64,000 nt of DNA from an uncultured Collinsella sp. (GCA_900540935.1 UQHW01000001.1:62001-126000); one strand, 5' to 3'. Counted from the first letter of the stretch, positions 16,214-25,217 are shown. Translations and numbers: made by a program. Notes: a model not told the origin generated them from the sequence alone.

Positions 16214-17137
16214 ATGCTCATTGCATTGCAGGGCGCCGTTTCGCAGGGCGTCCTCTGGGGCATTATGGTGCTTGGCGTGTTTATCACGTTCCGCCTGCTC
16301 GACATTCCCGATATGACCTGCGACGGCAGCTTTGCCCTCGGCGGCTGCGTCTGCGCTGTGCTCATCGTCAATAACAACGTCGACCCGCTGCTCGCCGTGC
16401 TGGCCGGTATGTGCGCCGGCGCCATCGCGGGTGCCGTCACGGGCATTTTGACCACCGTCTTCGAGATTCCCGCGATCCTCGCCGGAATCCTCACCCAGAT
16501 CAGCCTGTGGTCCATCAACCTGCGCATCATGGGCAAGTCCAATACGCCAATTCTTGCCAAGGGCACCGTGTTCTCGGCCGTCAGCAATATGACCGGTCTG
16601 CCGCAGTCCACCGTTGCCATCATCTTGGGCATCCTGCTCGCCGTGGCTATCGTTGCCATCCTGTATTGGTTCTTTGGCACCGAGATCGGCTCGGCGCTGC
16701 GCGCCACCGGCAACAACGAGTACATGATCCGCGCTCTGGGCGTCAACACCAACTCCACCAAGATGATCGCCCTCGTGCTCTCCAACGCCCTCATCGGCCT
16801 TTCGGGCGCGCTCATCTGCCAGAGCCAAAAGTATGCCGACATTGGCATGGGCACCGGTGCCATCGTTATCGGTCTTGCCGCCATTGTTATCGGTGAGGTG
16901 CTCGGCCGTCTGCTGCCCGGCGGCCTCACGCAGTTTAGCGTCCGTCTTGCCTCCGCCGTCTTTGGCTCCGTGGTGTACTTCCTTATCCGCGCCATCGTGC
17001 TGCAGTTGGGCATGGACGCCAACGACATGAAGCTGCTCTCCGCCGTAATTGTCGCTGTGGCCCTGTGCGTGCCCGTGGTTTGGGAGCGCTATAAGCTCCG
17101 CAGCTCCTACACGAAGGGGGATGAGGCAGATGCTTAA
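16214..17137 (+). CDS. ABC transporter permease (COG4120/TrpY-like)
   Basis: Integral membrane channel subunit, 307 residues, with about eight or nine hydrophobic segments and a short charged C-terminus (RYKLRSS...). FRLLDIPDMTCDGSFALGGC near residue 28 and GNNEYMIRALGVNTNSTKMIAL in the middle are typical of the branched-chain-like permeases paired with COG2984 receptors. The ATG at 16214 is eight bases behind GGAGG. The 203-base gap after the receptor gene holds a GGGCGGGCGC / GCGTCCGCCC-like hairpin that may lower downstream expression. It overlaps the ATPase gene by 8 bases. Confidence 0.9.
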   Translation: MLIALQGAVSQGVLWGIMVLGVFITFRLLDIPDMTCDGSFALGGCVCAVLIVNNNVDPLLAVLAGMCAGAIAGAVTGILTTVFEIPAILAGILTQISLWSINLRIMGKSNTPILAKGTVFSAVSNMTGLPQSTVAIILGILLAVAIVAILYWFFGTEIGSALRATGNNEYMIRALGVNTNSTKMIALVLSNALIGLSGALICQSQKYADIGMGTGAIVIGLAAIVIGEVLGRLLPGGLTQFSVRLASAVFGSVVYFLIRAIVLQLGMDANDMKLLSAVIVAVALCVPVVWERYKLRSSYTKGDEADA

Positions 17138-17924
17138 GCTCTCGCACGTCAAGAAGACCTTTAACAAGGGCACCGTCACCGAGAAGCGCGCGCTCACCGG
17201 CGTCGACCTCACCCTGAATGACGGCGACTTTGTAACCGTGATCGGCGGCAACGGCGCCGGCAAGTCCACTCTGCTCAACATGATCGCCGGCGTGTACCCG
17301 CTCGATTCGGGCGTTATTGAGCTCGACGGCACCGACATCTCGCGCCTGAGCGAGTCGCAGCGCGCCAAGTACCTGGGCCGCGTGTTTCAGGACCCCATGC
17401 GCGGTACCGCTGCCGACATGCAGATCGCCGAGAACCTGGCCCTCGCCAAGCGTCGCGGCCAGCGTCGCGGCCTTTCGTGGGGCGTCACCAAGGCCGAGAA
17501 AGATGAGTACGTTGAGCTGCTCAAGCGCCTGGACCTTGGTCTGGACACGCGTCTCAACGCCAAGGTCGGCCTGCTCTCGGGCGGCCAGCGCCAGGCACTC
17601 ACCCTGCTGATGGCCACGCTCACCAGGCCGCGCCTGCTGCTGCTCGACGAGCACACTGCGGCCCTCGACCCCAAGACGGCATCGAAGGTGCTCAATCTGA
17701 CCGAAGAGATCGTCGACGAGCACCACCTGACCACGCTCATGGTCACGCATAACATGAATGACGCCATCCGTCTGGGCAATCGCCTGATCATGATGCACGA
17801 GGGCCACGTAATCTACGACGTGGCGGGCGATGAGAAGAAGTCGCTCACCGTCGCCGACCTGCTGCAGAAGTTCGAGGAGGTCTCGGGCGGCGAGCTCGCC
17901 AACGACCGCATGCTGCTGAGCTAA
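17130..17924 (+). CDS. ABC transporter ATP-binding protein (TrpZ-like)
   Basis: Cytoplasmic ATPase of the uptake system, 264 residues. Walker A GGNGAGKST (39-47), Q-loop VFQDP (about 85), signature LSGGQ (149-153), Walker B LLLLDEH with E174, and switch His in MVTHN are all intact. The start is ATG at 17130 preceded by GAAGGGGGATGAGGC; it overlaps the permease end by 8 bases, indicating translational coupling. The operon ends at a strong terminator 57 bases later. Confidence 0.94.
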   Translation: MLKLSHVKKTFNKGTVTEKRALTGVDLTLNDGDFVTVIGGNGAGKSTLLNMIAGVYPLDSGVIELDGTDISRLSESQRAKYLGRVFQDPMRGTAADMQIAENLALAKRRGQRRGLSWGVTKAEKDEYVELLKRLDLGLDTRLNAKVGLLSGGQRQALTLLMATLTRPRLLLLDEHTAALDPKTASKVLNLTEEIVDEHHLTTLMVTHNMNDAIRLGNRLIMMHEGHVIYDVAGDEKKSLTVADLLQKFEEVSGGELANDRMLLS

Positions 17925-17980
17925 ACCTACCAAAAAGGGACAGGTTTATTTTGACAGGTTTTACCTGCGCAAACGTCAAA

Positions 17981-18018
17981 ACCGCCGCAAAGGGACAGAC
18001 GCCCTTGCGGCGGTTTTC
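17981..18018 (+). terminator. Terminator of the ABC operon
   Basis: ACCGCCGCAAGGG-type stem (17981-17994) pairs with CCCTTGCGGCGGT (18002-18014), followed by TTTTCG. The segment before it (17937-17970) carries GGGACAGG and a small AGGTTTTACCT palindrome. Confidence 0.85.
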
Positions 18019-18081
18019 GCATATTATGTCGATAATCCGATATTCAACCAGACATTCTGGCTAAGGACTAAGGAAACTGCC

Positions 18082-20106
18082 TTGAAAAGACTCCCCCGCC
18101 TTGCGTTAGCCGCCGCGTTGTTTGCCGGCTCGCTCGCAGGCATCCCAAGCCTCGCTTTCGCGGGGAACCTGCCCGCCGCTATTGACGGCTCCGTGGCCGT
18201 CATGCACACCAACGACATCCACGGCAGCTACAAGTACAGCTACAACGAAAGCAAGGGCACCGGCACGGTGGGCTTTGATGGACTGGCGGTTCTCTATAGC
18301 GCCCAAAGCAGCGCCCCCGATCTTTTGCTCGATGCGGGCGACACCTTCCACGGACAGTCCTTCGCCACCATGAGCGAGGGCAAGAGCATCGCCGAGCTCA
18401 TGGACACCTTCTACGCCGACGGCTACGATGCGACCACGCCAGGCAACCACGACTGGAGCTACGGTGCGGACAAACTCCGCACCATGACCGGCTACAGCAC
18501 CACTGGCACGCCCTTCGCCATGCTCTGCGCGAACGCGAAGTCTACGAGCGGCGTATGGAGTTCGAGCATCACCAAGACACTCGATCGCACCTGGGAGGAT
18601 AGCGAAAATCACTCCACATTCGACTACAAAATCAAGGTCGGCGTCGTGGGTGCCATGGATGAGTCGCTGGGATCCTCGCTGCGCGCGGACCTGGTCGCGG
18701 GCACGTCGTTCTCGAGTGCCGCGAACGCCATCAATACCGAGGCAGAACAGCTGCGCAGGGAGGGCTGCGATGTTGTTGTGTGTATCGCGCATACGCTCAA
18801 CGCCAAGACCTTTGCCACACGGCTCCGTGGCGTCGATGCCCTTATCGCAGGCCACGAGCACATCAACCTTAACGAGAAGGTGACGGGAGCCGACGGCAAG
18901 ACGATCCACGTTGTCGAGGCAGGCAGCGCCTTTGCCGAGGTGGGGCTGCTTTCCATTCCGTACAAGTACGACACCAATGGCACCGAGACGACCGACGATG
19001 ACACGGTCACGGTCCCTGCAGACGGCAGCGACGAGAAGCTCTACACCGCCAAGAACGTCAACGACCTTTTGGCAGACCCCGACAAGGGCTCCGACTACCA
19101 AAGCTGCCTTGAAGCCGTCCGCAACAAGATCAAGCCGCTCGACGAGGCCCTTGAAAACGAATCGAACAAGGTGCTCGGCGCATCCACCACCAACTATTTC
19201 TACGGCGAGGACGCCGCAGGCACGCATGGTTGGGAAATGGTGCGCACCACCGATTTCCGCCCCAGCAAGGAGGGCGATACCACCAAGGCCCAGACCATCG
19301 GCCACGTGATTTGCGGCTCCTATCTTGCCCTGACGGGCGCAGACCTTGCCATCGAGAACGCGGGTGGCATCCGCGGCGGCATCGCTGCGGGCGATGTGAC
19401 TGCCGGCAACGTCATCGCTATCTCGCCCTACGGCAACACCGTGGAGACCTGGACCATGACCGGCGCGGACTTCCTGACAGCGCTCGAGCACTCACTGCAG
19501 ATCAGCGACGAGTGCAACGACAGCTACGAGCTTCAGCAGGCTTATGTGGCGGCCGGTCACACCGAGCAGGAGGCGCAAGACAAGTACAAGTGGCGCGATG
19601 ACTCTGGCAGCGTTCTCTCCTTTGGCGGCATCAACGTGACGATTGATTGGACACAGCCCGAGGGCAAGCGCATTGTGAGTGCCACACTCACCAAAGACGG
19701 CAGCACGCTCGACCCCGCCAAGACCTATACCGTCGCCACCAACAACTACATCATCACCAACACGACCGACTTTCCCACCTTTGCACACGCCACCAAGTAC
19801 ACCGAGTGGGGCACGTGCGAGGCGGCGCTGAGGGCGCTGATCGGGCAGAACGGCTGGGAGAGCAAGATGGCCGGGCTCGCCGGCACCATCAGCTTTGGCT
19901 CCGCTGCCGTGGACCCCACGCCCACACCGGCCCCGACGCCTAAGCCCTCGCCTAAGACGGACACGACGACCACGAAGGTCATCACCAAGAAGACGACCGG
20001 TAAGCTCGCCGCAACGGGAGACCACACGCTGGCAGTAGTTGGCGCGTGCCTTATCGGCGGCATCATCGTCATCATCCTCGGCATTATCTGGAAGCGTCGA
20101 CGCTAA
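18082..20106 (+). CDS. Cell-wall-anchored 5'-nucleotidase / UDP-sugar hydrolase family protein
   Basis: Secreted nucleotide-hydrolysing metallophosphatase, 674 residues. Signal peptide at 1-27 (KRLPRLALAAALFAGSLAGIPSLAFA). The metallophosphatase domain has HTNDIHG, DAGDTFHG, TPGNHDW and AGHEHIN; the C-terminal nucleotide-binding domain has ENAGGIRGGI and SPYGNTVETWTMTG. A Pro/Thr/Lys-rich linker leads to LAATGD (642-647), a hydrophobic segment and KRRR, which fits a sortase signal with Ala in place of the usual Pro. Start is TTG at 18082 behind AAGGAAACTGCC; no ATG fits the signal peptide. Probably salvages nucleosides outside the cell. Stand-alone gene. Confidence 0.92.
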   Translation: MKRLPRLALAAALFAGSLAGIPSLAFAGNLPAAIDGSVAVMHTNDIHGSYKYSYNESKGTGTVGFDGLAVLYSAQSSAPDLLLDAGDTFHGQSFATMSEGKSIAELMDTFYADGYDATTPGNHDWSYGADKLRTMTGYSTTGTPFAMLCANAKSTSGVWSSSITKTLDRTWEDSENHSTFDYKIKVGVVGAMDESLGSSLRADLVAGTSFSSAANAINTEAEQLRREGCDVVVCIAHTLNAKTFATRLRGVDALIAGHEHINLNEKVTGADGKTIHVVEAGSAFAEVGLLSIPYKYDTNGTETTDDDTVTVPADGSDEKLYTAKNVNDLLADPDKGSDYQSCLEAVRNKIKPLDEALENESNKVLGASTTNYFYGEDAAGTHGWEMVRTTDFRPSKEGDTTKAQTIGHVICGSYLALTGADLAIENAGGIRGGIAAGDVTAGNVIAISPYGNTVETWTMTGADFLTALEHSLQISDECNDSYELQQAYVAAGHTEQEAQDKYKWRDDSGSVLSFGGINVTIDWTQPEGKRIVSATLTKDGSTLDPAKTYTVATNNYIITNTTDFPTFAHATKYTEWGTCEAALRALIGQNGWESKMAGLAGTISFGSAAVDPTPTPAPTPKPSPKTDTTTTKVITKKTTGKLAATGDHTLAVVGACLIGGIIVIILGIIWKRRR

Positions 20107-20157
20107 GCTACACCGCCGGGCCTTGCAGCCCCGCCGCGTAAACCTTATATCGAGCAC

Positions 20158-20190
20158 AGAAGCCCGTCCGATGTGATCGGACGGGCTTCT
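20158..20190 (+). terminator. Hairpin terminator after the nucleotidase gene
   Basis: AGAAGCCCGTCCGAT / ATCGGACGGGCTTCT, a 15-bp stem with a tight loop. The T tract (TTCTTGG) is short, but the position 50 bases past the stop supports termination. Confidence 0.7.
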
Positions 20191-20234
20191 TGGTGGGTAT
20201 CATGGTTGGACGATCATTAGGAGGTTTTCCCTAC

Positions 20235-21002
20235 ATGGAATTGTTTGAGCCGATTCTTCATTTCTTTGAGCAACGGTGGGTCCACAACATCATCTGGGCC
20301 GTCATCTTGGCGATAGGCACCGCCGTCGCCGCCAAGGTCGTATCCAAGACCCTGAACCATCTGCTTAACCGAGACGATAACCCGCTACCGGCATCGAGTA
20401 TCTTCATCAACATCGCGCGCGCCGTCATCTGGATGATCGGCGGCAGCTTTATCCTCGACAACTGTTTTGGCATTAATGCAAACGCCCTCGTCGCCGCTCT
20501 TGGCGTCGGCGGCATCGCCATCTCCCTGGGTTTCCAGGACACGCTCTCAAACCTTATCGGCGGCATGCAAGTGACCTTTATGGGCATCATCAAGCCCGGC
20601 GACAATATCGAGGTCGGCGGTGTGTCGGGCGTGGTCCAAGACATCACTTGGCGCCATACAACGATTGAGGATGCCTGTGGACAGACCATCATTGTGCCCA
20701 ACTCCAACATCTCCAAGAACACGCTCGTGCATTTGATGCCCTTTGGACGCGTGGCCGTGCCCGTTGCCGTAAAGGACACGTCTAAGTGGGCTTCCCTTGA
20801 CGCGCTGGCAGACGAGCTCACGAGCGCAACCAAAACGGCCGTCTCGCCCATCTCGGGCTTTGACAAAGAGCCCTACGTGCTCTTTAGCGAAATCGGCGAC
20901 TTTGGCATCAAAGGAAAGATCATCTTTATCGTCAGCGACGACAGCACCACTTTCACCGCTGCCGACGCCTGCATCCGCGCCATCGCCCCCATCATCGCCT
21001 AA
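20235..21002 (+). CDS. mscS: Small-conductance mechanosensitive channel (MscS family)
   Basis: Osmotic safety valve of the cytoplasmic membrane, 255 residues. Two or three N-terminal transmembrane helices are followed by the pore helix with Ala/Gly packing (ALVAALGVGGIAISLGFQDTLSNLIGG) and the beta domain GDNIEVGGVSGVVQDITWRHTTI, then IIVPNSNISKNTL, the most conserved MscS stretch. Start at ATG 20235 with TAGGAGG ten bases upstream; earlier in-frame codons have no ribosome site. Single gene. Family assignment is firm; conductance class is inferred. Confidence 0.93.
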   Translation: MELFEPILHFFEQRWVHNIIWAVILAIGTAVAAKVVSKTLNHLLNRDDNPLPASSIFINIARAVIWMIGGSFILDNCFGINANALVAALGVGGIAISLGFQDTLSNLIGGMQVTFMGIIKPGDNIEVGGVSGVVQDITWRHTTIEDACGQTIIVPNSNISKNTLVHLMPFGRVAVPVAVKDTSKWASLDALADELTSATKTAVSPISGFDKEPYVLFSEIGDFGIKGKIIFIVSDDSTTFTAADACIRAIAPIIA

Positions 21003-21094
21003 ACCACCGCAAAGGGGTCAGGCATCTTTGTAGTGGTTTTCATTCGTGGTACCATGGTTCATATAGTTGTTTAAACGACTAAGGGAGCAACATT

Positions 21095-23011
21095 ATGGAA
21101 GAGGCCTATCGTCAAGCACGCAAGCGCGGCGAGCAAGGACGTCGACGCGCCATTAGCCAAAGCGAGCATCCATACCTTACGGACCTCGATAGCTTGGTTG
21201 CTCAGCTCCCCTTAGGTCAGCGAGAGAATGTCGGCCTGCGGGATATTCCGCTCGAAATGGTCGTCGGCACGGTCACCAAGGGCCGTCAGTCCGCCTTTTC
21301 GTGTAACTTTATGCCCCTGCTTCCGTTTAGCACCGAGTTCGCCCGCAAGTGGTCCAACCTCTACGACATCCAGGTGACCGAGGGCTATCGCGACCCCGTC
21401 ATCGTCACCGAGTTCATGCATCGGTTCTATGTCCAAGAAGGCAACAAACGCGTCAGTGTCCTCAAATTCCTAGACGCCCCGATGGTTTCGGCCAAGGTCA
21501 CCCGTCTCTACCCCGGCACATGGGATTCCGTCGAAAGCCGCCTGTACGGCGAGTTCTGCGCGTTTTGGCGCGTCTGCCCCCTATACGAGATCGAGTTCTC
21601 GCGTGAGGGAAGCTACGAAACGCTCGCGAAGATGCTCGGTCAGAACCTTATCGAAAAATGGCCGCAGAAAAAGGTCGACTACCTACGCCACACCTTCCTG
21701 CTCTTTAAGCGCGCCTACCTTCGCGCAGGCGGCGACCACCTGGACATTACGCCTGCCGACGCCATGCTCGTCTACCTCAATGTGTACAACCAGGACCGCC
21801 TGCTGGATACGCCGACGGATATCGTCGTAAACCGCCTGTGCAAGATCTGGCGCGAGCTGGTCATTGCCGGCAAAAATGACGAGGACAAGGTCGATCTTGT
21901 CGAAGCACCGAGCGTCGACGAGGAGGAGACGCCCGCCAAGTCCACCTCTGGCGTGCTCAACTTCTTTATGGGCAAGACCGTCTACTCGACGTCCAACCCC
22001 CTGCGCATCGCCTTTATCCATGAGTTCCCCTGTGCGACGTCGAGCTGGGACAGCCTGCACGACCAAGGGCGTCAGTATCTCGATGAGCACTTTGGCGGTA
22101 TCGTGCGCACCGAGGCGTTCGAGGACTGTCACGATCCGGATGTGTTCTACGCCGCCGTGGAAACGGCTGTCAAACATGGAGCAAACGTCATCTTCTCGAC
22201 CTCGCACCGCCTGATGGAATACACACTCAGAGCTGCCGTTGAGTATCCCCAGGTTCGGTTCCTTAACTGCTCTATCGGCCTTCCCCACCAAAGCGTCCGT
22301 TCGTACTTTGGCAAGATGTACGAGGCCAAGTTCCTCCTGGGCGCCCTTGCCGCCAGCATGGCGGACAACCATCGCATCGGCTACCACGCGTCGGTCTTCG
22401 CATCCGGCGCGCTCAGCGAGATCAATGCCTTTGCCATCGGCGCCTCGCTGCTCGACCCCCGCGCGCAAATTATCCTCACCTGGGGCGATGTGCCCGCCGG
22501 CGGTCTTGCCGAGGCCATGTGCCGCGAAGGCGTGAGCGTCATGACCGGCGCTGACATGTCAAAGTCGCTCGAAGACCCTACGGCCTACGGACTCCACCGC
22601 CTGGTCGATGGCAAGGTTTCCGGCATCGCCATGCCGGTATGGAACTGGGGCCGTTACTACGAGCTCATCGTTCGCAGCCTTCTGCACGGCACGTGGGACG
22701 AGACCAGCGATGACAACCAAGTGCGCGCCGTCAACTACTGGTACGGCATGAGCTCCGGCGTTATCGACATCCGTTACGCTCCGGGCCTACCCTACCAGAC
22801 GCGCAAACTCGTGCAGTTGCTCCGCAACGGCATTGTCGAGGGATCCATCAACCCCTTTGGCGGCGAGCTCCACAGTCAGAACGGCGTGGTACAGATCGAA
22901 GGCTTCCCTCCGCTGCCGAGCACGCAGATTGTCGAGATGAATTGGCTGGCGGATAACGTGGTAGGCACCATTCCGCAGCTCGACGATGAGCCGAAAGTCC
23001 CTGCCCTATGA
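21095..23011 (+). CDS. Signal-less BMP-family (PBP1-like) protein with ParB-like N-terminal region
   Basis: 638 residues, no signal peptide, lipobox or membrane segment, so probably cytoplasmic. Residues 95-125 contain RDPVIVTEFMHRFYVQEGNKRVSVLKFL; the EGNKRVSV core resembles the D/EGN-R signature of ParB/sulfiredoxin-like domains. A helical middle (190-260) leads to an acidic linker (260-285). From about 303 (LRIAFIHEF) the sequence follows the basic-membrane-protein/PnrA fold: ANVIFSTSHRLMEYTLRAA, SYFGKMYEAKFLLGALAA, DNHRIGYHASVF, ALSEINAFAIGA. Such folds normally bind nucleosides outside the cell. It overlaps the phosphoesterase gene by 4 bases. A cytoplasmic nucleoside-sensing role is inferred. 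Confidence 0.75.
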   Translation: MEEAYRQARKRGEQGRRRAISQSEHPYLTDLDSLVAQLPLGQRENVGLRDIPLEMVVGTVTKGRQSAFSCNFMPLLPFSTEFARKWSNLYDIQVTEGYRDPVIVTEFMHRFYVQEGNKRVSVLKFLDAPMVSAKVTRLYPGTWDSVESRLYGEFCAFWRVCPLYEIEFSREGSYETLAKMLGQNLIEKWPQKKVDYLRHTFLLFKRAYLRAGGDHLDITPADAMLVYLNVYNQDRLLDTPTDIVVNRLCKIWRELVIAGKNDEDKVDLVEAPSVDEEETPAKSTSGVLNFFMGKTVYSTSNPLRIAFIHEFPCATSSWDSLHDQGRQYLDEHFGGIVRTEAFEDCHDPDVFYAAVETAVKHGANVIFSTSHRLMEYTLRAAVEYPQVRFLNCSIGLPHQSVRSYFGKMYEAKFLLGALAASMADNHRIGYHASVFASGALSEINAFAIGASLLDPRAQIILTWGDVPAGGLAEAMCREGVSVMTGADMSKSLEDPTAYGLHRLVDGKVSGIAMPVWNWGRYYELIVRSLLHGTWDETSDDNQVRAVNYWYGMSSGVIDIRYAPGLPYQTRKLVQLLRNGIVEGSINPFGGELHSQNGVVQIEGFPPLPSTQIVEMNWLADNVVGTIPQLDDEPKVPAL

Positions 23012-23718
23012 AAATCCTTGCCATAGCCGATACCGAAGAACGATGCCTTTGGGAGTGCTTTCGCAAGGAACGCTTTGAGGGAGTCGACCTGATTTTGTCC
23101 GCCGGCGATCTGGACCCGGACTATCTTGAGTTTTTGGTTACGGTCATCAACAAACCGCTCATCTACGTGCGCGGCAATCACGATGACCGCTACGCACGTC
23201 ATGCACCGGGTGGATGTATCTGCGTAGAGGACAGCGTGTACACGTACCGAGGGATTCGCATTGCGGGCCTTGGCGGGTCCATGCGTTATCGCGACGGCGC
23301 CAACATGTACACCGAATGCGAGATGTCCAAGCGCATGCGTAAGCTGTCGCGTAAGGTTAGGATGGTCGGCGGGTGCGACATTCTGCTTACCCATGCACCC
23401 GCCGCCGGTATGGGTGATCTGGACGATCTGCCGCATCGAGGATTCGAGTGCTTTAACACAGCACTCGAATCCTGGAATCCCGACTACATGGTGCACGGGC
23501 ATGTGCACCAAAGCTACGGTTGTGATTTTCAGCGCGAGCGTCAGCATGTGTGTGGAACGACGATCATCAACGCCTGCGGCTATACGCAGTTTGAGCTCGA
23601 CCAGACGCACTACCCCATCCGCGGCTGGCAAGCAGCGTGGCTCAACTCACAAACCATGCGCCGCGAGCTCAAACGCCACGAAGCCATCGAGTCTTCAACA
23701 GCCAGAACACCCTGGTAA
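23008..23718 (+). CDS. Metallophosphoesterase
   Basis: Calcineurin-like phosphoesterase, 236 residues. Motifs: ADTE (D8), AGDLD (31-35), RGNHDDR (54-60), THAPAAG (about 127) and HGHVHQSYG (about 163). The usual first motif is D-x-H, but here it reads D8-T-E, so the first metal-site histidine is missing; the rest is intact. The ATG overlaps the stop of the upstream BMP-like gene (ATGA), so the two are translated together and probably act in one pathway. Substrate unknown; a cyclic or phosphodiester nucleotide would suit the partner's fold. Confidence 0.85.
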   Translation: MKILAIADTEERCLWECFRKERFEGVDLILSAGDLDPDYLEFLVTVINKPLIYVRGNHDDRYARHAPGGCICVEDSVYTYRGIRIAGLGGSMRYRDGANMYTECEMSKRMRKLSRKVRMVGGCDILLTHAPAAGMGDLDDLPHRGFECFNTALESWNPDYMVHGHVHQSYGCDFQRERQHVCGTTIINACGYTQFELDQTHYPIRGWQAAWLNSQTMRRELKRHEAIESSTARTPW

Positions 23719-23719
23719 C

Positions 23720-23757
23720 CACCATAAAGGGGACACTGTCCCCTTTATGGTGCTTTT
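23720..23757 (+). terminator. Terminator after the phosphoesterase gene
   Basis: CACCATAAAGGGGACA / TGTCCCCTTTATGGTG, a near-perfect palindrome, followed by CTTTTG. It contains the GGGGACA motif that recurs after several genes in this window. Confidence 0.8.
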
Positions 23758-23768
23758 GACGCGATAGC

Positions 23769-23808
23769 AAGAAACCCGGTCCTGCACAAGGCGGAACCGG
23801 GTTTCTTT
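23769..23808 (-). terminator. Terminator of the rplKA transcript (possibly bidirectional)
   Basis: AAGAAACCCGGTTCCGCC pairs with GGACCGGGTTTCTT on the minus strand, about 35 bases past rplA. The complementary strand also ends in TTTCTTT, so it may work in both directions. Confidence 0.75.
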
Positions 23809-23843
23809 AGCAATGCTTGCTGTACTCAGGCAGTAACTAGCAG

Positions 23844-24551
23844 TTACTCAGCCAGGAAGTCACGCTGGACAGCGGGATCGACCTTGACGCCAGGGCCCAT
23901 GGTGGAAGACACGGAGATGGACTTAACGTACTTGCCCTTAGCGGAAGAGGGCTTGACGCGCAGGATCTCGGTGTACAGGGCAGCGTAGTTCTCGACGAGC
24001 TGCTGCTCAGAGAAGGACTTCTTGCCCAGAGGCACGTGGCAGATGCCGTAGCGGTCGGCGCGATACTCAACGCGGCCGGCCTTGAGCTCGGAGACCATCT
24101 TGGCGACGTCCATGGTAACGGTGCCGAGCTTGGGGTTCGGCATGAGGCCACGGGGACCAAGGATCTTACCGATGCGGCCAACCTTGGCCATCATGTTCGG
24201 CGTAGCGATAGCGGCGTCGAAGTTGATCTCGCCCTTCTGGATCTGGGCGACGAGCTCGTCGGAACCGATGATGTCGGCGCCGGCAGCCTCGGCCTCGCGA
24301 GCCTTCTCGCCCTCGGCGAAGACGGCAACACGAACGGTCTTGCCGGTGCCGTGGGGCAGAGAGATGGAACCACGGATGTTCTGGTCAGCCTTACGAGTAT
24401 CGATGCCCAGACGGAAGTGGGCCTCGACGGTCTCGTCGAACTTGGCGGTGTCGAGCTCCTTGATGAGCTTGGCAGCCTGAAGGGGGGTGTAGAGCGTGGC
24501 GCGGTCGATCTTCTCGGCAGCGGCGTTATAGCTCTTACCATGCTTAGCCAT
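23844..24551 (-). CDS. rplA: 50S ribosomal protein L1
   Basis: L1-stalk protein of the large subunit, 235 residues, normal length. Characteristic segments: FDETVEAHFRLGIDTRKADQNIRGSISLPHGTGK (about 38-72), GPRGLMPNPKLGTV (about 127), and GPGVKVDP at the end. Start ATG 24551 with GGAGG eight bases upstream; an ATG two codons earlier is too near the ribosome site. Second gene after rplK. In many bacteria L1 represses this operon; the 117-base gap before it holds a GACGGGTG / CGCCCGTT hairpin that could be relevant. Confidence 0.98.
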   Translation of the reverse strand: MAKHGKSYNAAAEKIDRATLYTPLQAAKLIKELDTAKFDETVEAHFRLGIDTRKADQNIRGSISLPHGTGKTVRVAVFAEGEKAREAEAAGADIIGSDELVAQIQKGEINFDAAIATPNMMAKVGRIGKILGPRGLMPNPKLGTVTMDVAKMVSELKAGRVEYRADRYGICHVPLGKKSFSEQQLVENYAALYTEILRVKPSSAKGKYVKSISVSSTMGPGVKVDPAVQRDFLAE

Positions 24552-24668
24552 GTGCATTACCTCCTGTGGTTAAACGGGCGTGAGCCCTCCCACATCGTAT
24601 CGTGTGCCCTATTGCACACATATAACGGGCGCCCCGGTCGGAGCACCCGTCATTACCTAAAGAAATCG

Positions 24669-25097
24669 CTACTCAGCGATGGTGACGCCCATGGAGCGGG
24701 CGGTACCGGCGATGATCTTCTTGGCGGCGTCAATGTCGTTGGCATTGAGGTCCGGCATCTTGATCTCGGCGATCTTGGTGAGCTGCTCCTGGGAGAGCTG
24801 ACCAACCTTGTCGGCCTGGGGCTTAGCGGAACCAGACTTGAGGTTCAGCTCCTTCTTGATGAGGTGAGCCGCCGGCGGGGTCTTGGTGATGAAGGAGAAG
24901 GACTTGTCCTCGTAGACAGAGATCTCAACAGGGATGATGTCCCCCTTCTTGTCCTGCGTCTCGGCGTTAAAGGCCTGGCAGAACTGCATGATATTCACGC
25001 CAGCAGCGCCCAGGGCGGGGCCGACGGGAGGAGCGGGGTTAGCGGCACCAGCAGGAATCTGGAGCTTAATGACGTTGGCAACCTTCTTCTCAGCCAT
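24669..25097 (-). CDS. rplK: 50S ribosomal protein L11
   Basis: GTPase-centre protein, 142 residues. N-terminal domain with VIKLQIPAGAANPAPPVGPALG and proline pair PP at about 21-22; C-terminal RNA-binding domain ending IAGTARSMGVTIAE. The start is ATG 25097, six bases after AAGGA; an ATG two codons upstream abuts that site. It lies 120 bases downstream of nusG and forms the rplKA pair. Confidence 0.98.
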   Translation of the reverse strand: MAEKKVANVIKLQIPAGAANPAPPVGPALGAAGVNIMQFCQAFNAETQDKKGDIIPVEISVYEDKSFSFITKTPPAAHLIKKELNLKSGSAKPQADKVGQLSQEQLTKIAEIKMPDLNANDIDAAKKIIAGTARSMGVTIAE

Positions 25098-25217
25098 GGT
25101 CATTCCTTTCGAATCACGAGTGTGAAGTACTTGCTATATCGTAAGCACGCACGTGTTAGAAGCACTCCTGAGATGAGCAGTCACAGAAGAAGCACGCTCG
25201 CGCGAACGGACGAAAAC

